A stretch of DNA of 64,000 nt from the NCBI RefSeq assembly GCF_016907795.1, contig NZ_JAFBCR010000001.1, positions 2,046,001 through 2,110,000 on the forward strand. The letters run 5' to 3'. Source of the stretch: Kocuria palustris (GTDB taxonomy: Bacteria > Actinomycetota > Actinomycetes > Actinomycetales > Micrococcaceae). The notes below the pieces were generated by a model. The model did not search any database. It had not been told where the DNA came from and worked only from the letters and a program-made list of their open reading frames with translations. Each line of letters opens with the position of its first letter. Position 1 is the first letter of the stretch. Positions 35,780 through 44,322 of this stretch are shown piece by piece. Position numbers and translations under genes: made by a program.

Positions 35780-37318
35780 ATGTCACACCCCACCACCGAT
35801 CCTGCCCCACAGGACGCCTACGCCCACGAGCAGGAGGGCTTCCACAAGTCCCTCAGCGGTCGCCAGGTCCAGATGATCGCGATCGGCTCGGCCATCGGCA
35901 CGGGTCTGTTCCTGGGTGCAGGTGGTCGCCTGGCCACGGCCGGCCCGTCGCTGTTCATCCTCTACGCGCTGTGCGGGTTCTTCGGCTACCTCATGCTGCG
36001 CTCCCTGGGCGAGCTGGTGCTGCACCGCCCGTCCTCCGGCTCGTTCGTCTCCTACGCCCGCGAGTTCTACGGCGAGAAGGCGGCCTACGTCTCCGGCTGG
36101 CTCTACTGGATGTTCTGGTCCTTCACAGCCGTGGCCGACGCCACCGCCCTGGCCCTCTACTTCCGCTGGTTCAGCCGCTACATGCCGCTGGAGTGGATCT
36201 CCGCGATCCCGCAGTGGGCCATCGCCTTCGCGGTCGTGATCCTGGTCGTGTCCTTGAATCTCGTCTCCGTGAAGGTCTTCGGCGAGATGGAGTTCTGGTT
36301 CTCGCTGATCAAGGTCGGGGCCATCGTGCTCTTCCTCGTGGTGGGCCTCTTCTTCGTCATCTTCGGAACGCCGACCGGGGCGCCCGTCGGGTTCTCCCTC
36401 ATCGCCGAGAACGGCGGCATCCTCCCCAGCGGCGTCGTGCCGGCTGCGGTCATGATCGGCGGCGTGGTCTTCGCCTACGCGGGCATCGAGCTCGTGGGCA
36501 CCACCGCCGGGGAGGCTGCCGACCCGCACAAGGAGATCCCGCGCGCGGTGAACTCGGTGGTCTTCCGCATCGCCGTCTTCTACTGCGGCTCGGTGCTGCT
36601 GCTGTGCCTGCTGCTGCCGTACACGGCATACTCCGGCGACGAGTCCCCGTTCGTGACGTTCTTCTCCTCGATCAACGTTGGCGCGGCCGGCCCGCTCATG
36701 CAGCTCGTGGTGATCACCGCGGCCATGTCGTCCATGAACGCCGGCATCTACTCGACCGGTCGCATCCTGCACTCCATGTCCGTGGCGGGCTCCGCGCCCA
36801 AGCTGGCCGGCAAGCTCAACGCCCAGGGCGTCCCGGTCGGCGGCATCCTGCTGACCGCCGTCATGGCGTTCATCGGCGTGGCCCTGAATATCTTCGTGCC
36901 GGAGCAGGCCTTCGAGATCGTCATGAACATCGGCGCGGTCGGCGTGATGGCCGCCTGGGTCACCATCGTGATGTCGCACCGGAAGTTCGTGAAGCTCTCC
37001 GAGCAGGGCCTGTACCAGCGCCCGTCGTTCCGCAGCCCGCTGGGGGTCTTCGGCGACTGGCTCGTGGTCGGGTTCGTCGTCGTGGTACTCTTCCTCATGG
37101 CGATCGACTACCCCGTGGGCAGCTGGACGCTCGGCCTGGCGGTCGTCGTGGTCGTGCCCGGCCTGGTGATCGGCTGGTTCGTCGTGCGCGATCGCGTCAT
37201 GGAGATCTCCCGGACCCGAGACAGCTACACCGATCTCATCCCGATCGGCACGCTGGCCATGCGCGACGACGAGCTCGCGCCGCGCCCGCTGGAGGGCCCG
37301 GACGGCGACGGCCGCTGA
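35780..37318 (+). CDS. APC-family amino-acid permease (AnsP/CycA-like), copy 1
   Basis: 512 residues, 12 helices. IAIGSAIGTGLFLGAG near residue 33 is the first-helix substrate motif of the amino-acid transporter family; GELVLHRPSSGSFVSY and FAYAGIELVGTTAGEA are diagnostic of the D-Ser/D-Ala/Gly and asparagine permease group. It ends in a charged tail (RDDELAPRPLEGPDGDGR). The start ATG follows GAGAAGG. It is a tandem paralog of the next gene with long identical stretches. The 229 bases before it hold the promoter for it and for the divergent nucleotidase. Confidence 0.87.
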   Translation: MSHPTTDPAPQDAYAHEQEGFHKSLSGRQVQMIAIGSAIGTGLFLGAGGRLATAGPSLFILYALCGFFGYLMLRSLGELVLHRPSSGSFVSYAREFYGEKAAYVSGWLYWMFWSFTAVADATALALYFRWFSRYMPLEWISAIPQWAIAFAVVILVVSLNLVSVKVFGEMEFWFSLIKVGAIVLFLVVGLFFVIFGTPTGAPVGFSLIAENGGILPSGVVPAAVMIGGVVFAYAGIELVGTTAGEAADPHKEIPRAVNSVVFRIAVFYCGSVLLLCLLLPYTAYSGDESPFVTFFSSINVGAAGPLMQLVVITAAMSSMNAGIYSTGRILHSMSVAGSAPKLAGKLNAQGVPVGGILLTAVMAFIGVALNIFVPEQAFEIVMNIGAVGVMAAWVTIVMSHRKFVKLSEQGLYQRPSFRSPLGVFGDWLVVGFVVVVLFLMAIDYPVGSWTLGLAVVVVVPGLVIGWFVVRDRVMEISRTRDSYTDLIPIGTLAMRDDELAPRPLEGPDGDGR

Positions 37319-37333
37319 TCCTCCGCGACGACG

Positions 37334-37380
37334 ACAGCCCCTCTCCAGCGCGCCTGCACGGCGTGCGGGGGAGGGGCTGT
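37334..37380 (+). terminator. Terminator between the two permeases
   Basis: ACAGCCCCTC and GAGGGGCTGT (37334-37343, 37371-37380) plus inner CC/GG pairs form a 10-bp stem followed by CCTTC. Each permease probably has its own transcript. Confidence 0.7.
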
Positions 37381-37537
37381 CCTTCATGGAGCAGCGCGTT
37401 CTCAGCTGTGATGTACGCTATATCTCGGCTGATGACGGTCGCTGCTGCACCGGTTGTTCCGTCCGGCCCTCCCGCCGCGTCCCCGTGGTGCTTGTCGGCG
37501 CCTGGGGCCGATGGCGCCTGAGCAGAAGAAGGCAGTC

Positions 37538-39106
37538 ATGTCGCACGAGAGCAATGCCCCGGTGCAGCAGCCGGATGATCCCTTCGCCTATGAGCAGGAG
37601 GGTTTCCACAAGGGCCTCGGGGCGCGTCAGCTCCAGATGATCGCGATCGGCTCGGCCATCGGCACCGGCCTGTTCCTGGGCGCCGGCGGGCGGCTCGAGA
37701 CCGCCGGCCCGTCGCTGTTCATCCTGTACGCGGTCTGCGGCTTCTTCGGCTATCTGATCCTGCGCGCCCTGGGCGAGCTGGTGCTGCACCGTCCGTCCTC
37801 GGGCTCGTTCGTCTCCTACACCCGCGAGTTCTACGGGGAGCGCTCGGCCTTCGTCTCCGGCTGGCTCTACTGGCTGAACTGGGCCATGACGGCGGTCGCC
37901 GATGCCACGGCGCTGGCGATCTACATCGCCTGGTTCGGGCAGTACGAGTCCATGGCCTTCCTGGGGGAGATCCCGCAGTGGGTCGTGGCGCTGATCGTGG
38001 TCGTCGCGGTGGTCTCTCTGAACCTCGTCTCGGTCAAGGTCTTCGGCGAGATGGAGTTCTGGTTCTCCCTGGTCAAGGTCGGGGCGCTGCTGCTGTTCCT
38101 GGTCATCGGCATCATCTTCGTGATCTTCGGGACCCCCACGGGCAGCGAGGTGGGCTTCTCCCTGATCACGAGCGAGGGCGGCCTGTTCCCGAACGGCTTC
38201 CTCCCGGCCATCATCGTCACGCAGGGCGTCGTGTTCGCCTACGCCGGCATCGAGCTCGTGGGCACCACCGCCGGCGAGACCAAGGATCCAGAGAAGGTCA
38301 TCCCGCGGGCGATCAACTCCGTGATCCTGCGCATCGCGGTCTTCTACGTGGGCTCCGTGGTCCTGCTGTGCATGCTCATGCCGTACACGGCATACTCCGC
38401 CGACGAGTCCCCGTTCGTGACCTTCTTCTCCTCGATCGGCGTGGAGGCCGCAGGTCCGCTCATGCAGCTCGTGGTGATCACCGCGGCCATGTCCTCCATG
38501 AACGCCGGCATCTACTCGACCGGTCGCATCCTGCACTCCATGTCGGTGGCGGGCTCCGCGCCGAAGTTCGCCGGGACCATGAACAAGGCCGGTGTGCCGG
38601 TGGGCGGCATCCTCCTCACCGCGGTGGTGGCGCTGTTCGGCGTGGCCCTGAACTTCTGGGTCCCCGCCCAGGCCTTCGAGATCGTGCTGAACATCGCCGC
38701 GATCGGCACCATGGCCTCATGGGCCGCGATCGCGATGTCGCACCAGAAGTTCCTGCAGCTCGTGAAGCTCGGGCAGTACACCCGCCCTGGCTACCAGGCC
38801 CCGGGCGGCCGCTTCGCCGACTGGCTCGTGATCGCGTTCATCGCAGCCGTGATGGTGCTGATCGCCTTCGACTACCCCGTGGGCACCTACACGCTGGTCG
38901 CTATGGTGGCCGTCATCCCGTTCCTGGTCATCGGCTGGTTCGTGGTGCGCGATCGCGTCCGCGAGATCGCCGCGGCCCGCGACGGCTACACCGGCACTTA
39001 TCCCGTGGTGGGCACCAGCCCCGGTCAGGAGCTGCTCACCCAGCGCTCGCACCGGCCGGAGGATCCGCGCGGGGGTGCCTCGGGGGACCCCGACGGGTCC
39101 CGCTGA
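37538..39106 (+). CDS. APC-family amino-acid permease (AnsP/CycA-like), copy 2
   Basis: 522 residues, strongly similar to the preceding permease along the whole length (shared AIGSAIGTGLFLGAGGRL, FYGE..A.VSGWLYW, SVKVFGEMEFWFSL, MSSMNAGIYSTGRILHSMS). Differences cluster in helix 5-6 loops and in the longer charged C-tail (HRPEDPRGGASGDPDGSR), which could alter substrate range. ATG 37538 with GAAGAAGG before it is preferred over an ATG nine codons upstream. Confidence 0.87.
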   Translation: MSHESNAPVQQPDDPFAYEQEGFHKGLGARQLQMIAIGSAIGTGLFLGAGGRLETAGPSLFILYAVCGFFGYLILRALGELVLHRPSSGSFVSYTREFYGERSAFVSGWLYWLNWAMTAVADATALAIYIAWFGQYESMAFLGEIPQWVVALIVVVAVVSLNLVSVKVFGEMEFWFSLVKVGALLLFLVIGIIFVIFGTPTGSEVGFSLITSEGGLFPNGFLPAIIVTQGVVFAYAGIELVGTTAGETKDPEKVIPRAINSVILRIAVFYVGSVVLLCMLMPYTAYSADESPFVTFFSSIGVEAAGPLMQLVVITAAMSSMNAGIYSTGRILHSMSVAGSAPKFAGTMNKAGVPVGGILLTAVVALFGVALNFWVPAQAFEIVLNIAAIGTMASWAAIAMSHQKFLQLVKLGQYTRPGYQAPGGRFADWLVIAFIAAVMVLIAFDYPVGTYTLVAMVAVIPFLVIGWFVVRDRVREIAAARDGYTGTYPVVGTSPGQELLTQRSHRPEDPRGGASGDPDGSR

Positions 39107-39184
39107 CCCTCAGCGCTTCAGCATCCAGCCGCTGCCGGGCGGAGCCGGGACATGCCGGCCACGCCCGGCGGCCGCGTGCTCCGC

Positions 39185-39613
39185 TCAGCGCACGACCGAG
39201 CTGAGCAGCAGGGAGGTCTCCGAGTTCACGACGCCCTTGATCGAGCGCATCCGGCGCAGCAGGTCGTCGAAGGCGCGCAGGTTCCGGCAGGAGATCTCCG
39301 CGACCAGGTCCCAGCCGCCGTTCGTGGTGTGCAGGCCCATGATCTCGGGCAGCCCGCGCAGCGAGCCGATGACCTGGTCCGTGGTGAAGCCCTGGACCTC
39401 GATGAACGAGATGGCCCGGACCTCGTCGTCGGACGCCGAGCGAGTGCGCACGGTGAAGCCGATGATCACGTCGCGGGCCGTCAGGCGCTCGATGCTGCGG
39501 CTGATCGTGGTGCGCGAGACCCCCAGCCGCTCGGCGAGCGCGGCGATGGGGGCTCGGCCGTCGGCGCGCAGCTCGGCGATCAGGCGCCGCTCCAGCTCGG
39601 TGATCTCCGTCAT
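39185..39613 (-). CDS. Lrp/AsnC-family regulator of ornithine cyclodeaminase
   Basis: 142 residues: N-terminal HTH (LIAELRADGRAPIAALAERLGVSRTTISRSIERL, 10-43) and a RAM ligand domain. It reads away from the ornithine cyclodeaminase gene, the usual layout for a self-controlled Lrp activator induced by its neighbour's substrate (ornithine or arginine). Repeated CAGAYTGC boxes lie between them. Confidence 0.87.
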   Translation of the reverse strand: MTEITELERRLIAELRADGRAPIAALAERLGVSRTTISRSIERLTARDVIIGFTVRTRSASDDEVRAISFIEVQGFTTDQVIGSLRGLPEIMGLHTTNGGWDLVAEISCRNLRAFDDLLRRMRSIKGVVNSETSLLLSSVVR

Positions 39614-39634
39614 GCGCAGAATGCTACGCGTCGC

Positions 39635-39677
39635 TGTGCAGACTGCGGCTCAAGTGAGCAGATTGCACACAGATTGC
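39635..39677. promoter_or_regulatory. Probable Lrp operator with CAGAYTGC boxes
   Basis: TGTGCAGACTGC (39635-39646) is matched by GCAGATTGCACA (39658-39669), a 10-of-12 inverted repeat. A third box CAGATTGC starts at 39670, so boxes occur at 39639, 39659 and 39670. The site lies in the 168-bp divergent promoter. Confidence 0.65.
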
Positions 39678-39781
39678 GGCTTATCCGCGCACTTCTCTGC
39701 GCATACTGTGGAAAGGGTTACCCGACGAACCGTGCAGCAGCTCGTCAGCAGCAGTTCCTCAACACGTCAGAAGGAGGCCGT

Positions 39782-40810
39782 ATGCCGCAGCTCGTGGATG
39801 TTCCGTCTATGGCGCAGTGGATCCAGCGCGAGGGCGTCGGATCGATCATCGAGAGGATGGTCGGCTACATCGAGGAGGACTTCCGCAAGTGGGAGCGCTT
39901 CGACAAGATCCCGCGCGTGGCCACGCACACCCCGGTGGGCGTCATCGAGCTCATGCCCACCTCCGACTTCGAGACGTACAGCTTCAAGTACGTCAACGGG
40001 CACCCGTCGAATCCCGCCCGCGGGTACCAGACGGTGACCGCCTACGGGATGCTCTCGGATGTCGACAACGGCTACCCCACGTTCTTCGCCGAGATGACCC
40101 TGCTGACCGCGCTGCGCACCGCGGCGAACTCGGTCATGTTCGCCCGTCAGCTGGCGCGCAAGGACTCCAAGGTGATGGCGCTGATCGGCGCCGGAAGCCA
40201 GTCCGAGTTCCAGGCCCTGGGCTTCCGCTCGGTGCTCGGCATCGAGGACCTGCGGGTCTACGACGTCGATCCAGCCGCCATGGAGAAGCTTCGCCGCAAC
40301 CTGGAGCCGCTCGGCTTCCGGATCACCCTGGCCGATTCGGTCGACGAGGCCGTCGAGGGTGCCGACATCATCACCACCTGCACCGCCGACAAGGCGCAGA
40401 ACAAGGTGCTCTCGGATCATCAGGTGCGCCCCGGCGTGCACCTGAACGCGGTGGGCGGCGACTGCCCCGGCAAGACGGAGCTCGAGGCGGACATCCTGCG
40501 CCGGGCCAGCGTGTTCGTGGAGTTCACGCCACAGACCCGCATCGAGGGCGAGATCCAGCAGATGGAGCCCGACTTCCCGGTCGTCGAGTTCTGGCAGGTC
40601 CTCACCGGTGCTGCTCCGGGCCGCAGATCGGACGACGAGATCACGCTCTACGACTCCGTGGGCTTCGCGATCTCTGACTTCTCCGCGCTGCGCTGCGTCC
40701 GCGACGCCACGGCGGACACCGATCTGCAGCAGCACATCGACCTGATCGCCGATCCCGATGACCCCAAGGACCTGTACTCCCTGGTCAAGGCGCCGGTCCC
40801 TGTGGGCTGA
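39782..40810 (+). CDS. ocd: Ornithine cyclodeaminase
   Basis: 342 residues of the ornithine cyclodeaminase/mu-crystallin family. FKYVNGHP (with the Lys and Asn of the active site), TVTAYGMLSDVDNGYP, the NAD-binding ALIGAGSQSEFQALGF, and LNAVGGDCPGKTEL. The GGDCPGK...and long N-terminal form match true cyclodeaminases that turn ornithine into proline and ammonia. AGGAGG stands before ATG 39782. Single gene ended by a strong hairpin, controlled by the divergent Lrp protein. Confidence 0.9.
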   Translation: MPQLVDVPSMAQWIQREGVGSIIERMVGYIEEDFRKWERFDKIPRVATHTPVGVIELMPTSDFETYSFKYVNGHPSNPARGYQTVTAYGMLSDVDNGYPTFFAEMTLLTALRTAANSVMFARQLARKDSKVMALIGAGSQSEFQALGFRSVLGIEDLRVYDVDPAAMEKLRRNLEPLGFRITLADSVDEAVEGADIITTCTADKAQNKVLSDHQVRPGVHLNAVGGDCPGKTELEADILRRASVFVEFTPQTRIEGEIQQMEPDFPVVEFWQVLTGAAPGRRSDDEITLYDSVGFAISDFSALRCVRDATADTDLQQHIDLIADPDDPKDLYSLVKAPVPVG

Positions 40811-40836
40811 CCTGCAACGACTCCCGCAGCGCCTCA

Positions 40837-40868
40837 GGACGGCCGACAGCACCCGCTGTCGGCCGTCC
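40837..40868 (+). terminator. Terminator after ocd
   Basis: GGACGGCCGACAGC-ACCC-GCTGTCGGCCGTCC: perfect 14-bp stem with a 4-base loop, 27 bases past the stop; no T-run. Confidence 0.8.
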
Positions 40869-40886
40869 CCCTATGTGGGAGCTGAC

Positions 40887-41384
40887 ATGACCGGTCATCC
40901 GGATGGCGCAGCGATCTGTGTGCGATTGAATGTATTCATGCTTCGAGCACCGCTGATCGCGACCCCGGCCATCGTGGTGGTCGTCGCTGTCATGGTGCCG
41001 CTGGTGAGCAGCGAGTTCGTCTCGGTCAGCATCGTGGCCGGGCTGATCGCCGTCATCGGCGCCTGGTGCGTGCCGGCGACCTACACGCAGGGCGAGATCG
41101 GCTCGCTGCTGACGGTCGGCCAGGACGTCTGGACCCAGCGGCTCGCTCGCCTCAAGACCCTGCAGCTCGTGGTGGCCGGCGGCGTGCTGGTGGGACTCGT
41201 GGGCCTCGAGCTGCTGAGTGCGGCCATGGCGGCCATGTTCGGCATCGGGGTCGCCCTGGCGATCGGCGCCTTCACCGGGGCCTCGTCCGGAGCCGCCGCC
41301 TCGGATTCTGCGGTTCCCGGTGCGGGCTCGACGGGACCCGGAAGCGCGTCCCACATCGCCCGGCACGCGCACCACACTCACTGA
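40887..41384 (+). CDS. Small membrane protein, paralog 1 of a local cluster
   Basis: 165 residues from ATG 40887 (ATG 40938, MLRAPLIATP, is an alternative that starts directly at the first helix). Four helices arranged as two pairs around a loop with WCVPATYTQGEIGSLLTVGQDVWTQRLARLKTLQL. The tail is Ser/Gly/Ala-rich and ends in His (ARHAHHTH). The same loop pattern (WCMP...REVWTRQ.AVLKSRQL) occurs in the gene at 42321 and as a fragment at 42163. I do not recognise the family. Confidence 0.65.
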   Translation: MTGHPDGAAICVRLNVFMLRAPLIATPAIVVVVAVMVPLVSSEFVSVSIVAGLIAVIGAWCVPATYTQGEIGSLLTVGQDVWTQRLARLKTLQLVVAGGVLVGLVGLELLSAAMAAMFGIGVALAIGAFTGASSGAAASDSAVPGAGSTGPGSASHIARHAHHTH

Positions 41385-41420
41385 CACTCGGCACTCTCGC
41401 CGAGTAGTGCCCTCTTCTGT

Positions 41421-41484
41421 CCGCGCCTACGTGCCTTAATGCGCCCTGAGTATCACGTGGCGCATCTAGGTACGTAGGCGCGGG
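41421..41484. repeat. Intergenic palindrome, family 2 copy F
   Basis: CCGCGCCTACGTGCCTTAATGCGCC (41421-41445) pairs with the stretch at 41459-41484 at 22 of 25 positions. Between convergent genes. CCTACG/CGTAGG here replaces CCTGCG/CGCAGG of copy E, a compensated pair. Confidence 0.78.
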
Positions 41485-41513
41485 AGGGGGCTCAAGCCTC
41501 CCTTACGGCTGTG

Positions 41514-41894
41514 TCAGCCCCAGCAGAGGCAGAACGGGTGGCCGGCGGGATCGGCGTAGACCTGGAATCCGCGCGCGGCGGCGGGATCCTCGGCCGGCTG
41601 CAGCAGTTCGGCGCCCAGCCCCGTGATCTCCGCGTGGGCGTCCTCGAGGTCGGCGATGTAGAGGTCCAGGTGCATCTGCTGGTGCTGGGGGCCGTCGGGC
41701 CACTGCGGGCGGACGTGATCGGGGGCCAGCTGGATGCCCAGCACCTCGCGGCCGTCCACCACGATCGTGCGCCACCCGCCGGCCGCGCTCTGGAAGTCCG
41801 GCTCGGCAGTTCCGCCGAGCACTGCGGCCCAGAAGTCGGCCTCGGCGTCGACGTCGTCGGTGTCCAGCACCGGGTACTGCTTGAGGATCTCCAT
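41514..41894 (-). CDS. VOC (glyoxalase-fold) protein
   Basis: 126 residues: MEILKQYPVLDTDDVDAEADFWAAVLGG at the start, HLDLYIADLEDAHAEITGLGA in the middle and QVYADPAGHPFCLCWG at the end, the pattern of actinobacterial VOC proteins. His/Glu ligand positions are present. Function beyond the fold is unknown. ATG 41894 is used; a TTG at 41906 would overlap the upstream stop. Confidence 0.85.
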   Translation of the reverse strand: MEILKQYPVLDTDDVDAEADFWAAVLGGTAEPDFQSAAGGWRTIVVDGREVLGIQLAPDHVRPQWPDGPQHQQMHLDLYIADLEDAHAEITGLGAELLQPAEDPAAARGFQVYADPAGHPFCLCWG

Positions 41895-41902
41895 GGGGCC
41901 AG

Positions 41903-42175
41903 TCAATCGCGCGCGAGCTCATCTGTCGCCCCCGGCGCCGTCGTCGAGCGGTGCCGGGACGGGCCCCGACGGGAGCGGACCAGGCCGATGACCAGGACGA
42001 TTCCCCACGCGTCGAACCAGGGATCCCACAGCCAGGCATGGCCCAGCATCGAGCTGCGGTCGAAGCCGCCGTCCGGCTGGATGGCCCCGGCGAGCACGAG
42101 CTGGGCGGTCACGGTGCTGAGCCCTCCCCAGAGGATGAGCACAGCGGCACCGAGCCAGCAGACCGCGCGGCTCAA
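41903..42175 (-). pseudogene. Truncated two-helix membrane protein
   Basis: About 90 codons encode two hydrophobic helices (LGAAVLILWGGLSTVTAQLVLAG and a segment with GHAWLWDPWFDAWGIVLVIGLV). This resembles the last part of a longer actinobacterial membrane protein in which GHA.LWDPWF precedes the final helix. No ATG/GTG start is present; the frame runs back into a piece of an unrelated gene on the other strand at about 42160-42175. Only TTG 42175 could start it. Probably a remnant. Confidence 0.5.
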
Positions 42176-42320
42176 GGCGCTGCAGCTGTACGTGGCGGGC
42201 GCGGCAACGCTCGGTCTGGTCCTCCTGAACGTCTTCGACCCGGGGGTTGCTGTCGTCGTCGTCATCGCCCTGGCGCTCGGCACCGGCGCCGCCGGATCTG
42301 GGGAGCGCTCGCGGGACTGA
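42163..42320 (+). pseudogene. 3' fragment of a small-membrane-protein paralog
   Basis: Translates as TARLKALQLYVAGAATLGLVLLNVF..., aligning with LARLKTLQLVVAGGVLVGLVGLELL of the gene at 40887. Only the last two helices remain; the frame upstream is unrelated. The stop is immediately followed by paralog 3 at 42321. Confidence 0.65.
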
Positions 42321-42707
42321 GTGCAAGGCTGCATCGCCGTGCTCGCCGTGCTCGCCGTGGCTCTGCTGCCTCCCCTGCTCGGGAACGAGCTGGTCATCCC
42401 CTCCGTGATCATGGCGCCCATGCTGGCTGCCGGCGTGTGGTGCATGCCGACCTCGATGCTGCGCAAGCCCTATGGATCGGTGCTCACCCTGTCGCGCGAG
42501 GTGTGGACCCGCCAGGTGGCGGTCTTGAAGTCGCGGCAGCTGCTCGTCAGCGCGGCGACGGCAGTGATCCTGGTGCTCATGGATCTCATCGAGCTCCAGG
42601 TCGCGGGCGCCGCCGGAATGGCCATCGCGCTGGGCATGAGCCTGATCTCGGGCGATACCAAGGACAAGGCCGCGCCGGAGTCCACCGAGGACGCGCCCGC
42701 GAGCTGA
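42321..42707 (+). CDS. Small membrane protein, paralog 3 of a local cluster
   Basis: 128 residues from GTG 42321. Two helix pairs; loop WCMPTSMLRKPYGSVLTLSREVWTRQVAVLKSRQLLV aligns with paralog 1. The C-tail is acidic (KDKAAPESTEDAPAS) instead of His-ended. Family and role unknown; tandem copies suggest recent duplication. Confidence 0.62.
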   Translation: MQGCIAVLAVLAVALLPPLLGNELVIPSVIMAPMLAAGVWCMPTSMLRKPYGSVLTLSREVWTRQVAVLKSRQLLVSAATAVILVLMDLIELQVAGAAGMAIALGMSLISGDTKDKAAPESTEDAPAS

Positions 42708-42753
42708 CGGCGATCGGGCAGGGGCCGGCGGCAGGGCTCAGGCTGCCGCCGCG

Positions 42754-43716
42754 TCAGAAGGGCAGCCAGCCCAGGGCGCCGACCACGAAGAGCCAGGCGG
42801 TCAGCGTCGTGAACGAGGCCACCGTGGAGAGCAGAAGCGCCGCGGCTCCGAACTCGCCCTCCCCGTGCTGCTCGGCCAGGGCTGCGGCGATCGACATCGA
42901 CGGCAGCGCGCAGGTCAGCAGCGCGGCCGCCGCCAGGTCCGGGGCCAGCTCGGGCAGCCCGAGCGCGGGAAGCAGCAGGATCAGGCCGAGTGCGGTCGCC
43001 GGCATGACCAGCAGCTTCGCGATCACCGTGGCCGAGAGATCCGCGAGCTGACCGCGCAGCTGCAGGCCCACGAGCATGCCGCCGATGGACAGCAGCGCTA
43101 CCGCGGACGACGACTGCGCGACCAGCTGGACGGCGTCGTCGAGCATGGCGGGCAGGCTCACGCCCAGACCGGTCATCACCAGGGCCACGGCGATCGCGAT
43201 GATCAGCGGGTGCGTGAGCACGCTGCGCACGATGCCGCCGATCCGGCGCCCTAGGGGAGCGCCGCGGCCGGAGGCGGCCTCGAACAGGATCAGCGCCACA
43301 GGGATGATCACCACGTTGTCCACGAGCATGGACATGCCGATGGCCAGGCCCGCAGACTCCGGGATCAGCAGCAGGAACAGGGGAGCGCCCACGAACCCGT
43401 TGTTGGTGCCGCTGGCGGACAGGGACATCGACGCCGCCCGCTGGGGCGGCATGGAGCGCGAGCGCGACCACGCGCGCGCCAGCACCACCATGACCATGCC
43501 CGCGAGCGCATAGACCAGCAGGTACGTGGGGTTCAGGATCTCGCCCAGCGAGCGCTCGTGGACGTTGACGAACACGAGCGCGGGCAGAGCGGCCTTGACC
43601 ACGTAGGCGGCCAGCACGCTCATGTGCTCGCGCTGGAAGACGCCCGCGCGGGTCAGCGCATAGCCCAGGCCCACGATCAGGAAGATCGGCGCGATCGCCG
43701 AGAGGATCCCGCTCAT
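42754..43716 (-). CDS. AEC-family transporter
   Basis: 320 residues, ten helices in two five-helix halves. Opening ILSAIAPIFLIVGLGYALTRAG and central SASGTNNGFVGAPLFL with the helix-break Asn/Gly are typical of auxin-efflux-carrier-type permeases. Bacterial members carry malate or other carboxylates. ATG 43716 is used. It is 111 bases downstream of the sulfur cluster's last gene on the same strand, so read-through is possible. Confidence 0.85.
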   Translation of the reverse strand: MSGILSAIAPIFLIVGLGYALTRAGVFQREHMSVLAAYVVKAALPALVFVNVHERSLGEILNPTYLLVYALAGMVMVVLARAWSRSRSMPPQRAASMSLSASGTNNGFVGAPLFLLLIPESAGLAIGMSMLVDNVVIIPVALILFEAASGRGAPLGRRIGGIVRSVLTHPLIIAIAVALVMTGLGVSLPAMLDDAVQLVAQSSSAVALLSIGGMLVGLQLRGQLADLSATVIAKLLVMPATALGLILLLPALGLPELAPDLAAAALLTCALPSMSIAAALAEQHGEGEFGAAALLLSTVASFTTLTAWLFVVGALGWLPF

Positions 43717-43827
43717 CTCGAGCCCATTCTGCAGCAGCGCCGCCGCGCGCCTGTGTGCTTGTCCTCGCTCTCGCAGGCGAAGAGCGCGCGGAGGCACGCT
43801 GGCGCGCGGCGGGGAAGGAGCGTCAGC

Positions 43828-44322
43828 TTAGGCGGTGACCTGTCGCTTGGACGAGATGACGCCCGTGTTGAAGCCGGCCAGGTGCAGCCCGCCGTGGAAG
43901 CGGGCGTGCTCGATCTTCACGCAGCGGTCCATCACGGCGTTGAGCCCGGCGTCCTCGGCGATCCGCGCGGCTTCCTCGTTCCAGGAGCCCAGCTGCATCC
44001 ACACCGTCTTGGCGCCGATGTCCACGGCCTCCCGGGCCACGCCGGGCAGGTCGGCGTCCTTGCGGAAGACCTCCACCAGGTCCGGGACCACGGGCAGGTC
44101 GGCCAGCGAGGGGTAGACCTTCTGCCCCAGCACCTCGTCGAGCACGGGGTTCACGAAGTAGACGTCGTACGGCGACGATGACAGCAGGTAAGTCGCCACG
44201 AAGTATGACGCGCGCGAGGGCTTGTTCGACATCCCGACGATCGCGATGGACTTCGTGGAGCGCAGGATGTTCAGGCGCTCGGGGGCGCTGGGGCCCACCC
44301 AGGTGCGGTTCTGGCTGCTCAT
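43828..44322 (-). CDS. CoA-binding-domain protein (YccU-like)
   Basis: 164 residues with a single Rossmann CoA-binding domain: SIAIVGMSNKPSRASYFVATYLL (27-49), FVNPVLDEVLGQKVYPSLADLP, and KTVWMQLGSWNEEAARIAEDAGLNAVMDRCVKIEH. Proteins like this often sit beside metY. The start overlaps the metY stop as ATGA. It may sense acyl-CoA; function unproven. Confidence 0.87.
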   Translation of the reverse strand: MSSQNRTWVGPSAPERLNILRSTKSIAIVGMSNKPSRASYFVATYLLSSSPYDVYFVNPVLDEVLGQKVYPSLADLPVVPDLVEVFRKDADLPGVAREAVDIGAKTVWMQLGSWNEEAARIAEDAGLNAVMDRCVKIEHARFHGGLHLAGFNTGVISSKRQVTA

